Shown piece by piece: positions 1 to 6,342 of a DNA stretch of 7,724 bases (positions are counted from its first letter, which is position 1; each line of letters begins with the position of its first letter). The notes under the pieces are model-generated. The model had not been told where the DNA came from and ran no database searches. It saw only the letters and a list, made by a program, of their open reading frames with translations. This stretch comes from Cyanothece sp. UBA12306 (GTDB lineage: Bacteria; Cyanobacteriota; Cyanobacteriia; Cyanobacteriales; Microcystaceae). A program made the translations under genes and the position numbers. The DNA lies in contig DLXW01000073.1 in NCBI GenBank assembly GCA_003448685.1, forward strand, positions 10,290 to 18,013, given 5' to 3'.

Positions 1-1221
1 TAAACGATTATAAAGGGCAGGTCGACGAGGATCGCGCGGAAAAGCAGGATGAGGTTGAGGAAGCCAGAGAAAATCAAGGGACAGAAACCAAGGAATTTTT
101 ATACTCTGATGATCTTGAGAATTTTCATGTAATTCCTTAAGTAAGACTATCCAGCTATTGACGGCTACTTTATTGGAATATTCAGCTTCAATTTTAGCTC
201 GCGCACCTCTCGATAGTCTTTGCCATAGTCCAGGTTCTTCCCTTAAGCGTCGAATCGCATTGACGAAATCATCACCGCGATCATCGACTAACAGTCCTGT
301 AACCCCATCTTCGATCAATTCAGGAATGCCACTGCGAATCCGTAAACAGACGGGGACAACACCACAAGCCATTGCTTCCATTAAGGAAATGGGTAATCCT
401 TCATAATCAGATAAAAGAACGATAACATGACATTCCAAGAGATACTCTTGAACCTGATCGCTGTTGATGCTCCCACCCAATTTAACCGGTAATCCTTGAC
501 CCTGTTCGGCTAAAATTTTGACAACAGATGATTCGGCTGATCCCGACCCATAAATAATGGCTTCTGTGTTAGTTACTTCTTTCACAGCGCGACAAAAAGC
601 TTTTGCTACCTGAGAGATTTGCTTTTGCTCTTCAACTAGGCGACCTAAATAAGCGATTTTTAAACTTTGTCCCGAAAATTCACTGGTCAATTTAGGAACA
701 GGTACGCCACAGGGAATAGATCGAATCACTGACTTAGTCGCTCCTCGTTCTAGAACATATTGCTCTAAAAAACGAGAGACACAAACTAAGGCAGATAACT
801 GATACTTAGGCAACCCAAAAACAAATTGATCAAGAATCCCGTGATAAAAAGGATCATCAGAGTGCATGATCCCAACAGTTGGGATTTTGGCTTTTTTTAA
901 CCAGTAACTGCTATAGAAACCAGAAAGAATCAGATTAGGGATAAAGATATCTGGAGTGTCTTTCCTTAATTGTTCTAAAACCCAACGAACTCTTTGGTCT
1001 GTATACTGATCATAATTAGAGATAGAATGTTTGATTTTTTGTTGTTTAATCAGTTGAATTGAACGACATTGTTCGAGTTCTTCTGGGGTTGAGGCTGAGG
1101 TGAAAAATAGGACTTGCGGTTCAATTCCATGATCTTGTAAATCACCAAGCAAACGAGGTAACCAAGCTGCCGGCCCGCCAACAAAGTTAGGAAAGTCAGA
1201 TGCACAAAATGTAACTTTCAT
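1..1221 (-). CDS. GT4-type glycosyltransferase, C-terminus cut by window edge
   Basis: The frame is open for 407 codons from ATG at 1221 to the left edge with no stop, so the C-terminus is missing. It is a GT-B fold glycosyltransferase that would transfer a sugar from a nucleotide-activated donor, probably at the cytoplasmic membrane face during polysaccharide assembly; donor and acceptor cannot be told. Visible signatures are the N-terminal glycine loop (VGGPAAW, residues 14-20), HSDDP at 120-124, VCVSRF at 146-151, the donor-domain start KIAYLGRLVEEQK at 188-200 with R194 and K200 as the expected phosphate contacts, and the E-x7-E motif (E274 and E282 in DYEGLPISLMEAMACG). The part after residue 370 is rich in Pro and Arg and is not a recognised domain; a GT4 protein often ends near 380-400 residues, so little may be missing. 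No clear Shine-Dalgarno precedes the ATG. It lies 112 bases downstream of the GT42-like gene, probably co-transcribed. Confidence 0.85.
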   Translation of the reverse strand, partial: MKVTFCASDFPNFVGGPAAWLPRLLGDLQDHGIEPQVLFFTSASTPEELEQCRSIQLIKQQKIKHSISNYDQYTDQRVRWVLEQLRKDTPDIFIPNLILSGFYSSYWLKKAKIPTVGIMHSDDPFYHGILDQFVFGLPKYQLSALVCVSRFLEQYVLERGATKSVIRSIPCGVPVPKLTSEFSGQSLKIAYLGRLVEEQKQISQVAKAFCRAVKEVTNTEAIIYGSGSAESSVVKILAEQGQGLPVKLGGSINSDQVQEYLLECHVIVLLSDYEGLPISLMEAMACGVVPVCLRIRSGIPELIEDGVTGLLVDDRGDDFVNAIRRLREEPGLWQRLSRGARAKIEAEYSNKVAVNSWIVLLKELHENSQDHQSIKIPWFLSLDFLWLPQPHPAFPRDPRRPALYNRL

Positions 1222-1238
1222 ATAAGATTCAACTTAAA

Positions 1239-1252
1239 TATTTTGCAAAATA
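1239..1252. repeat. 14-bp perfect palindrome before the glycosyltransferase start
   Basis: TATTTTGCAAAATA is a perfect palindrome ending 18 bases upstream of the glycosyltransferase ATG. It could be an operator or a small hairpin near the ribosome site. In DNA this AT-rich a palindrome of this size can occur by chance about once per window, so the call is only positional. Confidence 0.25.
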
Positions 1253-1333
1253 ATGCTACAATTTAATGTTTTTTTTCAAGATAATTCATTCGTTTATCTC
1301 CAAGATATCGACCAAATCAAGACTAAATATTAT

Positions 1334-2185
1334 TTAATTCATAATGGGAACATAATCACACAATCCTTGAGTCACCACCAAACTATTAGGATTACAACAG
1401 AGTAATTTATTGCCCCGTTGAGCCAGTTCTTGTTGGATTAAAGGAAATCTATCTAAGACCGTTCCTTCCTTGGTTTCCACTACTGTATCATGTTTTTCTG
1501 CTTTTCTCGCGCGCTCATAATAGTAGGTATCAATTAAATCTGTTCTGGCTTTTAATTCTTCCTCATAAAATGATTCTGGATAACTTAAATCAATACCAAT
1601 TAACTTAATATCACAATCAGGATAAATAATATATGCTAAATTTAAGGCCGTTGATAAAGATCCTCGTTGAAAAAAAAGTTGTTCATCAAGACTTTTTCCC
1701 CAGATAAATTCTCTGCCACTTCTTCCTTCAGCCTTAAAGAATGCTAAATTAGGATAATTCACATAAAGAGGGGGTAAGTAATTATATTTTGTGTAAAGTT
1801 GATAGCGATTTTCTAGGTTCCAACCGAGATATTTTAAGGGTTGACTAAAAAGCTTTTTATAGTATTGATCAACATAATAAGTTGGTTTAGTATTTAATTG
1901 ACTGGCATTTTGAATTGTTTCTAAAAAAACTTTGTGAGCAGGAAAGTGAAAGTCTCCTAAAAATAAAGCTTTGGGAATGATTCCTATCTTCTCATAAAAA
2001 AGAAGATATTTGTTCATAGCTAAGGTGTTAGGATGACTGTTGAGATAATTCTTCTCTGCTTCACTTAAATTGAGTAGGGATCTACCAGAACCAATAATAA
2101 AACATTCTTTAGCAATAAAATTCATTTTTTGACTTATGGGACTAAATAAATATTTAGTATAATTATAGGGTATCTCAACACTCAC
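1334..2185 (-). CDS. GT42 (sialyltransferase-like) / MptE-like Rossmann protein
   Basis: A 283-residue protein whose layout resembles GT42 sialyltransferases such as Campylobacter CstII (recognised from memory). It has an N-terminal nucleotide-binding loop ECFIIGSGRSL (27-37; CstII has GNGPSL), a central RGSLSTALNLAYII helix followed by IKLIGIDLSYPESFY (174-207), and a C-terminal LLCCNPNSLV (261-270; CstII has CLCPNSLL). Y207 sits eight residues after D199, as a functional tyrosine does after the same Asp in CstII. No His falls at the spacing of the CstII catalytic base; H232 is the nearest candidate. The substrate may therefore not be sialic acid, and the DUF115/MptE-like fold is the main alternative. 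There is no signal peptide or clear membrane segment. The start at 2185 is GTG without a Shine-Dalgarno; ATG at 2125 (M21), just before the conserved strand, is a credible alternative. GC is about 32% in five sampled 60-base lines, below the right-hand genes, which fits the mobile nature of surface-glycan genes. Confidence 0.6.
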   Translation of the reverse strand: MSVEIPYNYTKYLFSPISQKMNFIAKECFIIGSGRSLLNLSEAEKNYLNSHPNTLAMNKYLLFYEKIGIIPKALFLGDFHFPAHKVFLETIQNASQLNTKPTYYVDQYYKKLFSQPLKYLGWNLENRYQLYTKYNYLPPLYVNYPNLAFFKAEGRSGREFIWGKSLDEQLFFQRGSLSTALNLAYIIYPDCDIKLIGIDLSYPESFYEEELKARTDLIDTYYYERARKAEKHDTVVETKEGTVLDRFPLIQQELAQRGNKLLCCNPNSLVVTQGLCDYVPIMN

Positions 2186-2296
2186 TATGATTTTATTTGA
2201 AGTAGACTCTTAATTTTTTAGTATTGTTCTAATTGAGACCAAAGAAATAAATCTAAGTAAAAACAGCTAAAAACTTAACAATTACTAAATTCTGTA

Positions 2297-2335
2297 TCTC
2301 ATGAGAATTATCAAAGTCATTATTGATGATATTCT
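2297..2335. other. Dyad symmetries in the gap behind the transporter gene
   Basis: The 154-base gap between the transporter stop and the GT42-like start holds the palindrome TCTCATGAGA (2297-2306) and an overlapping imperfect inverted repeat (2304-2313 with 2327-2335, 9 bp and one bulged base, 13-base loop). No T-run follows on the minus strand, so it is not a convincing intrinsic terminator. No good promoter for the GT42-like gene was found in this gap. Confidence 0.2.
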
Positions 2336-2339
2336 ACCT

Positions 2340-4130
2340 CTAAATACCATATAACCACTGAATTAGAAAGGGTACAACAATTACCATTAACAAATTCAAT
2401 GGTGCGCCTATGCGCATAAAGTCTAAAAACCGATAGCCTCCTGGACTGTAAACCATGGTATTAGTTTGATATCCAATGGGAGTCATAAAACTATTGGAAG
2501 CAGCAAAGGTGACAGCAAACATAAAGGAATAGGGATTTAGCTGAAGTATTTGGGCAACTTTAATGGCAATAGGAAGCATTAAAACAACTGAGGCATTATT
2601 AGATAGAATTTCTGTCAGTAATGAAGTCATTAAAAAGAAAAAACTGAGCACCCAATACCCTGGTAAATTTCCTCCTAATTGGATCAAATTATTGGCTAAC
2701 CATTGAGTTGCTCCTGACTTGTCCATAGCTGTTCCTAAGGGAATTAATCCTGCTAAGAGAAAGATTACATCCCAACGCACTGAACCGTAGATTTCTCCGG
2801 GTTTGAGACAACGGGTAAGTATCATGGCAACTACCCCTAGTAAACTACTAACTAAAATTGGTAGTAAGTTAGTAGCAGCTAGGCCAATTACTCCCGCTAT
2901 AATAGTCATAGAGATCCAGGCTTTATCCTGTCTGAGGGTTCCTAAATCTCTTTCTTCCAAAACTAGCATTTCTCGCGTGGTTTGTAAACCAATAAAGCTT
3001 TGTTTTGGGCCCTGGACTAATAATAAATCGCCGAACTTTAAGGGGACTTTTCCTAGGCGTTCTCTAACTAATTCTTGTCCTCGACGAATGGCTAGAACTG
3101 TTGCATTATAACGTTGTCGGAATCTTAATTCCTTTAAGCTTGAGCCAATTAATCGGGAATTAGAAAGAATTAAAATTTCTGCGGCTTTTTCTTCTCCGCT
3201 AATCATTTCTTTTTCAAAATCTTGGGTGCCAAATTTAACATCTGGTAAGATTTCAATCCCTTGTTCATCTTTTATACTGAGTAAATCTTGTCGTTTTCCT
3301 CTAACTAATAAGATATCGCCTACTGAGAGAATTTTGTCCGCTAAGGGTTGGGGAAAATGGGTATCATTATGAATTATTTCTAGGATATCTAAATCAAATT
3401 TACGTTGAATTTCACTTTGACGAAGAGTTTTACCCACTAAGCTTGAACGAGGGGTAATAATCACTTCACTTACATAGTCTTTGAGTTCATAATCTTGACT
3501 AATTAAACTACTTGTAGTCGGTTTACGATTAGGGAGAAGATAAGGACCAATAATTCCTAAATAGACTAACCCAATAGTAAAGGTAAGTATGCCTAATTTA
3601 GTAAACTCGAATAAGCTAAATTCTTGATATCCCAATTGTTTAGATAGTCCACTAGCTAAGACACTGGTTGAAGTCCCGACTACTGTCATCATTCCACCTA
3701 AAATTGTGGAATATGATAGGGGTATTAGTAACTTGGAAGATGATATATTTTGCTTTTTACTCCACTCTTCAACCATGGGTAAAAACATAGCAACTACCGC
3801 AGTATTGTTAATCACTGATGTAATTGGTCCCACAATCATTCCCATGACAAAAATTTGTTGATGGGGGTTTTTCCCACCCCATTTTACTAGCCAATCTTTT
3901 ACCATTTGCAGAGCGCCTGAACGGGTAATTCCTGCACTCAGAATAAACATAGCCATAACCGTTATAGTAGCAGAATTTCCAAATCCAGCAATTCCTTCAT
4001 CAGGGGTAACTAAACCCAATAACATCAGAGTAACAGCAACAATAATCGCTGTTGTATCTGGCGGTAAAATTTCTCCTATAAATAAGATTAAAGCAACAAG
4101 AATAACACCTAATGTAAGAAAAATTTGCAT
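2340..4130 (-). CDS. SLC13/DASS-family anion transporter with two RCK_C domains
   Basis: An inner-membrane secondary transporter, probably sodium-coupled, for an anion such as sulfate or a dicarboxylate; the substrate is not decided by sequence. Numbered from the TTG at 4145, hydrophobic segments fill residues 7-205 and 408-601. Two DASS repeats carry the paired motifs INNTAVVAMFLP (112-123) with GTSTSVL (157-163), and SNNASVVLMLP (515-525) with TPIGYQTN (555-562), matching the two substrate and sodium sites of the family. Between the halves, about 221-295 and 318-395 are two RCK_C (TrkA_C) domains, each with the GxxLRxxxxxxxxxxxxLxIxR-like pattern and a GDxLLVxG strand, probably ligand-sensing. 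Cyanobacterial and algal SAC1/SLT-type sulfate-linked proteins share this layout. The frame opens at TTG 4145, but I choose ATG 4130 (596 residues), which starts right at the first hydrophobic helix; neither has a clear Shine-Dalgarno. It is divergent from the flavin reductase-like gene. Confidence 0.88.
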   Translation of the reverse strand: MQIFLTLGVILVALILFIGEILPPDTTAIIVAVTLMLLGLVTPDEGIAGFGNSATITVMAMFILSAGITRSGALQMVKDWLVKWGGKNPHQQIFVMGMIVGPITSVINNTAVVAMFLPMVEEWSKKQNISSSKLLIPLSYSTILGGMMTVVGTSTSVLASGLSKQLGYQEFSLFEFTKLGILTFTIGLVYLGIIGPYLLPNRKPTTSSLISQDYELKDYVSEVIITPRSSLVGKTLRQSEIQRKFDLDILEIIHNDTHFPQPLADKILSVGDILLVRGKRQDLLSIKDEQGIEILPDVKFGTQDFEKEMISGEEKAAEILILSNSRLIGSSLKELRFRQRYNATVLAIRRGQELVRERLGKVPLKFGDLLLVQGPKQSFIGLQTTREMLVLEERDLGTLRQDKAWISMTIIAGVIGLAATNLLPILVSSLLGVVAMILTRCLKPGEIYGSVRWDVIFLLAGLIPLGTAMDKSGATQWLANNLIQLGGNLPGYWVLSFFFLMTSLLTEILSNNASVVLMLPIAIKVAQILQLNPYSFMFAVTFAASNSFMTPIGYQTNTMVYSPGGYRFLDFMRIGAPLNLLMVIVVPFLIQWLYGI

Positions 4131-4220
4131 AATTTTTATGAGCAATCTTAGCTTTGATCTTTTCTGTAATTAATTGAATTATTTAGGTTCTTATCTTTAT
4201 CGAAAAATCAATAGCCATTC

Positions 4221-4229
4221 ATCATATCA
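4221..4229 (-). promoter_or_regulatory. Possible extended -10 element for the transporter gene
   Basis: Read on the minus strand, TGATATGAT gives an extended -10 (TGn followed by TATGAT), about 80-90 bases before the transporter start. A weak -35 (ATTAAG) lies 16 bases upstream, inside the palindrome at 4243-4257. Assigned by eye only. Confidence 0.3.
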
Positions 4230-4242
4230 CATCAAGAACAAA

Positions 4243-4257
4243 CTTAATTATATTAAG
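4243..4257. repeat. Small inverted repeat in the divergent control region
   Basis: CTTAAT and ATTAAG flank the triplet TAT, forming 6-bp arms. It overlaps the proposed -35 of the minus-strand transporter promoter, and its centre lies about two helical turns from the 18-bp palindrome at 4265-4282. Its position suits an operator half, but it is short and AT-rich. Confidence 0.3.
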
Positions 4258-4264
4258 AATTATA

Positions 4265-4282
4265 AACTTTTAATTAAAAGTT
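4265..4282. promoter_or_regulatory. 18-bp perfect palindrome, candidate operator
   Basis: AACTTTTAATTAAAAGTT is a perfect 18-bp palindrome in the 250-base region between two divergent genes, about 20 bases upstream of the proposed -35 of the plus-strand gene. The place and symmetry suit a dimeric regulator acting on one or both genes. It has no T-run and faces no gene end, so it is unlikely to be a terminator. No known regulator consensus is recognised. Confidence 0.4.
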
Positions 4283-4302
4283 GTTGATTAAATCATCAAA
4301 TC

Positions 4303-4332
4303 CTGACATTTTTCTGATCTTTTATCTATCAT
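4303..4332 (+). promoter_or_regulatory. Possible sigma70-type promoter for the plus-strand genes
   Basis: CTGACA (4303-4308) and TATCAT (4327-4332) are separated by 18 bases, resembling -35 and -10 boxes. Transcription would start near 4339 and give a leader of about 50 bases. This is the best pair seen in the interval, but each box differs from consensus and the call is by eye. Confidence 0.35.
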
Positions 4333-4375
4333 AGAAGAGAAACCGAAAAACAGGAGTTTTTTCTACTTTTTCAGG

Positions 4376-4380
4376 GGAGG
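4376..4380 (+). promoter_or_regulatory. Strong Shine-Dalgarno site that decides the next start
   Basis: GGAGG, at the end of AGGGGAGG (4373-4380), is the strongest ribosome site in the window. It touches or nearly touches the GTG codons at 4380 and 4383, but lies 8 bases ahead of the in-frame TTG at 4389, the normal spacing. It therefore argues for the TTG start. Confidence 0.65.
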
Positions 4381-4388
4381 TGGTGAAA

Positions 4389-4997
4389 TTGGCTGATTTT
4401 AGTAGCTATCGCCTGATCAATCTTGACTTGAATCAATGCTTATGGGATCGTTTTTTCTGTGTTTCTCCTCTAGTTATAATTGGCACAAAAGAGGTTGACG
4501 GCGGCTACGATCTTGCACCTAAACATCTAGCTATGCCCTTAGGCTGGGAAAATTACTTTGGGTTTATCTGCACTCCTCGCCATCATACTTATCAAAATAT
4601 TCAGCGAGAAGGGGTATTTACTGTTAGTTTTCCCCAACCAGATCAGATACTCTTAGCCAGCTTAGCAGCAACCCCTCGCTGTGACAACGAAACTAAACCC
4701 GCCTTAGCTGCTTTACCGACTTTGAAAGCGTCAGTAATTGATGGGGTATTGTTGCAACAGGGTTATTTGTTTTTTGAATGCCAATTAGATCGTATTATCG
4801 ATGGCTTTGGAGAAAATAGTTTGATTGTAGGTCAAATTATAGCAGCACAAGTTTTAGAATCAGCCTTAAGACGTAGCGATCGCGACGATCAAGATATTCT
4901 CTTAGAAGTGCCCTTACTGGTGTATCTTAATCCAGGACGCTACACCATAGTTGAGCAGAATTTTTCCTTTCCTTTTCCTACAGGATTTAAACGTTAA
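4389..4997 (+). CDS. Flavin reductase-like (FMN-binding split barrel) protein
   Basis: A soluble protein of about 202 residues resembling the flavin reductase-like/DIM6-NTAB family, which binds FMN in a split beta barrel and often reduces flavin with NAD(P)H for a partner enzyme. The supporting stretches are PLVIIGTKEVDGGYDLAPKH (a strand, then the turn where family members have DGxxNxAP), FGFICTPRHHTYQNI (the usual phosphate-contacting R-x-T-x-x-N-I pattern, here RHHTYQNI), and GVFTVSFP. The strand-rich C-terminal half, with DGVLLQQGYLFFECQLDRII and LIVGQIIAAQVLE, also fits. Length is normal for the family. The start is TTG 4389, chosen because GGAGG lies 8 bases upstream; a longer frame opens at GTG 4380, adding three residues. 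A HIP1 site lies inside at 4876-4883. It is first of three same-strand genes, 71 bases before the M20 peptidase. Substrate and partner are unknown. Confidence 0.8.
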   Translation: MADFSSYRLINLDLNQCLWDRFFCVSPLVIIGTKEVDGGYDLAPKHLAMPLGWENYFGFICTPRHHTYQNIQREGVFTVSFPQPDQILLASLAATPRCDNETKPALAALPTLKASVIDGVLLQQGYLFFECQLDRIIDGFGENSLIVGQIIAAQVLESALRRSDRDDQDILLEVPLLVYLNPGRYTIVEQNFSFPFPTGFKR

Positions 4998-5027
4998 ATA
5001 ATTAATCAGTTCACAATTAACACTCAT

Positions 5028-5052
5028 AACTGATAGTTAATAACTATTAGTT
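5028..5052 (+). repeat. Inverted heptamer hairpin before the M20 peptidase
   Basis: ATAGTTA (5033-5039) and TAACTAT (5041-5047) are inverted copies of the heptamer that forms the tandem arrays further right. The arms extend to 12 bp with a single G-U pair (G5032 with T5048). In RNA this makes a hairpin ending 16 bases before the peptidase ATG. It could influence read-through or translation, or be a remnant of inserted repeat units. Confidence 0.5.
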
Positions 5053-5068
5053 GCCTGTCATTTTGATC

Positions 5069-6304
5069 ATGTCTTCTTCAATCTTAACCCCTAAAATAGC
5101 TCAACGACTACGGGATTATCTCCATAGTCGTCAGGGGGAGATGATGGAAATGTTAGAACAATTAGTCAAGTGTGAATCTCCTTCCACGGTTCCTCAAGCT
5201 CAAACAGAGGTTTTATCCCTGCTGAAACAGTCTCTAGAACAGCGTAATTATAGTGTACGCCATTTACCAGGTAATCAGACTGGAGGCCATTTATTAGGAA
5301 TTCCTCGCGATCGCCTGAAAACCCAACCGAAACAACTCCTTTTAGGTCATTGTGACACCGTCTGGCCCCTAGGAACTCTCCAAACCATGCCCCTAGTACG
5401 TAAACAGGACAAACTCTATGGCCCTGGAACCTATGACATGAAAGCGGGACTGGTACAGAGTATTTTTGCGCTAGAAACCTTACAAGCACAGGATTTAACC
5501 CCCACCGTTACGCCAATTTTTTTGATCAATTCCGATGAAGAAATTGGCAGTCATGAGTCAACACCCCACATTCGGAAACTGGCTCAAAATTGCGATCGCG
5601 TCTTTGTTATGGAACCTTCTTTAGGTTCAACAGGACGACTAAAAACCCAACGCAAAGGAGTTGGCCGTTTTACCATCCGTATCTTAGGGAAAGCTGCCCA
5701 TGCAGGGTTAGAACCAGAAAAAGGAGCAAGTGCCATTCTGGAACTATCCTTTGTCATTCAACAGTTATTTGCCCTAAACGACGCTAAACGAGGCATTACA
5801 GTTAATGTAGGCACAATTGATGGAGGAATTAGATCAAATGTGGTAGCCCCTGAAAGTCAAGCAGTAGTTGATGTACGGGTATTACATCAAGAAGATGTGC
5901 GAGCGATCGAAACAGCCATTTTTGCTTTAAAATCGACAACTCCTGGCACTGAACTGATCATTGAAGGAGGTATTGGCCGGCCACCCATGGAAAAAACTCC
6001 AGCCAGCGAACAACTATGGCAAAAAGCCCGTCAAGCTGGGTCAGAATTGGGCTTAGAACTTGAAGAAGCAACGGCAGGGGGGGGATCGGATGGTAATCTG
6101 ACAAACCTCTACGCGCCCACCCTAGATGGCTTAGGGGCGATCGGCGATGCAGCCCATTCTCCTGGTGAATTTATCTATCTTGACAGCTTAGTTGAACGAT
6201 CAGCTTTACTCGCACGGTTATTAATTGAACCTTCTTTGAAGGAAGAGGTGGAGTGTGGGGAAAAATTAACTATCAACTATCAACCATCAACTATTAACTA
6301 TTAA
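5069..6304 (+). CDS. M20-family zinc peptidase, carboxypeptidase G2-like
   Basis: A 411-residue cytosolic metallohydrolase that would remove a C-terminal amino acid, classically glutamate, or deacylate N-acyl amino acids, using two zinc ions. All expected residues are present (numbering from ATG 5069): H94 and D96 in GHCDTVWP, bridging D123 in GPGTYDMKAG, catalytic E157 and ligand E158 in NSDEEIGS, E182 in VMEPS, H211 of the dimerisation lid in GKAAHAG, and H363 in DAAHSPGEF. The frame opens at TTG 5051, but that codon lies inside the 5028-5052 hairpin and no Shine-Dalgarno supports it; ATG 5069 is preferred. The conserved fold ends near ARLLIEPS. The last dozen residues (LTINYQPSTINY) and the TAA come from the heptamer array. 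A run of eight G (6077-6084) encodes the GGGSDGN loop. Two HIP1 sites lie inside (5307-5314, 5592-5599). The natural substrate is unknown. Confidence 0.88.
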   Translation: MSSSILTPKIAQRLRDYLHSRQGEMMEMLEQLVKCESPSTVPQAQTEVLSLLKQSLEQRNYSVRHLPGNQTGGHLLGIPRDRLKTQPKQLLLGHCDTVWPLGTLQTMPLVRKQDKLYGPGTYDMKAGLVQSIFALETLQAQDLTPTVTPIFLINSDEEIGSHESTPHIRKLAQNCDRVFVMEPSLGSTGRLKTQRKGVGRFTIRILGKAAHAGLEPEKGASAILELSFVIQQLFALNDAKRGITVNVGTIDGGIRSNVVAPESQAVVDVRVLHQEDVRAIETAIFALKSTTPGTELIIEGGIGRPPMEKTPASEQLWQKARQAGSELGLELEEATAGGGSDGNLTNLYAPTLDGLGAIGDAAHSPGEFIYLDSLVERSALLARLLIEPSLKEEVECGEKLTINYQPSTINY

Positions 6305-6342
6305 CTATTAACTATTAACTATGAACTATGAACTATCAACTT
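6266..6342. repeat. Heptanucleotide STRR array, 11 units, spanning two gene ends
   Basis: Eleven consecutive 7-base units: TTAACTA, TCAACTA, TCAACCA, TCAACTA, four TTAACTA, two TGAACTA and a final TCAACTT. It is of the short tandemly repeated repetitive (STRR) type known from cyanobacteria. It covers the last codons and TAA of the peptidase gene (stop at 6302-6304), the whole 23-base gap, and the first five codons of the next gene (ATG at 6328). The central four units are identical and the edges diverge, as expected of an array growing in the middle. Confidence 0.9.

Noticed and set aside
158..406. 82-codon plus-strand frame
   Set aside because: It lies wholly inside the well-supported glycosyltransferase on the minus strand, has no domain signal and is low in coding character.
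1222..1333. Promoter of the glycosyltransferase gene (minus-strand TTGAAA with CATTAT or TAGCAT)
   Set aside because: Spacing and box matches are weak and the region is so AT-rich that such pairs are expected by chance; read-through from the upstream gene is as likely.
2803..3111. 102-codon plus-strand frame
   Set aside because: It is antisense to the RCK_C and second membrane part of the transporter, whose motifs are continuous; its composition is Lys, Ser and Pro rich, as antisense frames often are.
5166..5489. 107-codon minus-strand frame
   Set aside because: It is antisense to the M20 peptidase region carrying the zinc ligands H94, D96 and D123.
5590..5787. 65-codon plus-strand frame
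   Set aside because: It is a second frame inside the peptidase gene, where the true frame carries E182 and H211; it is very Arg and Cys rich with no recognisable motif.
6266..6342. Possible CRISPR array
   Set aside because: Units are 7 bases in direct tandem without spacers, so this is an STRR array. The same holds for 7513-7584.
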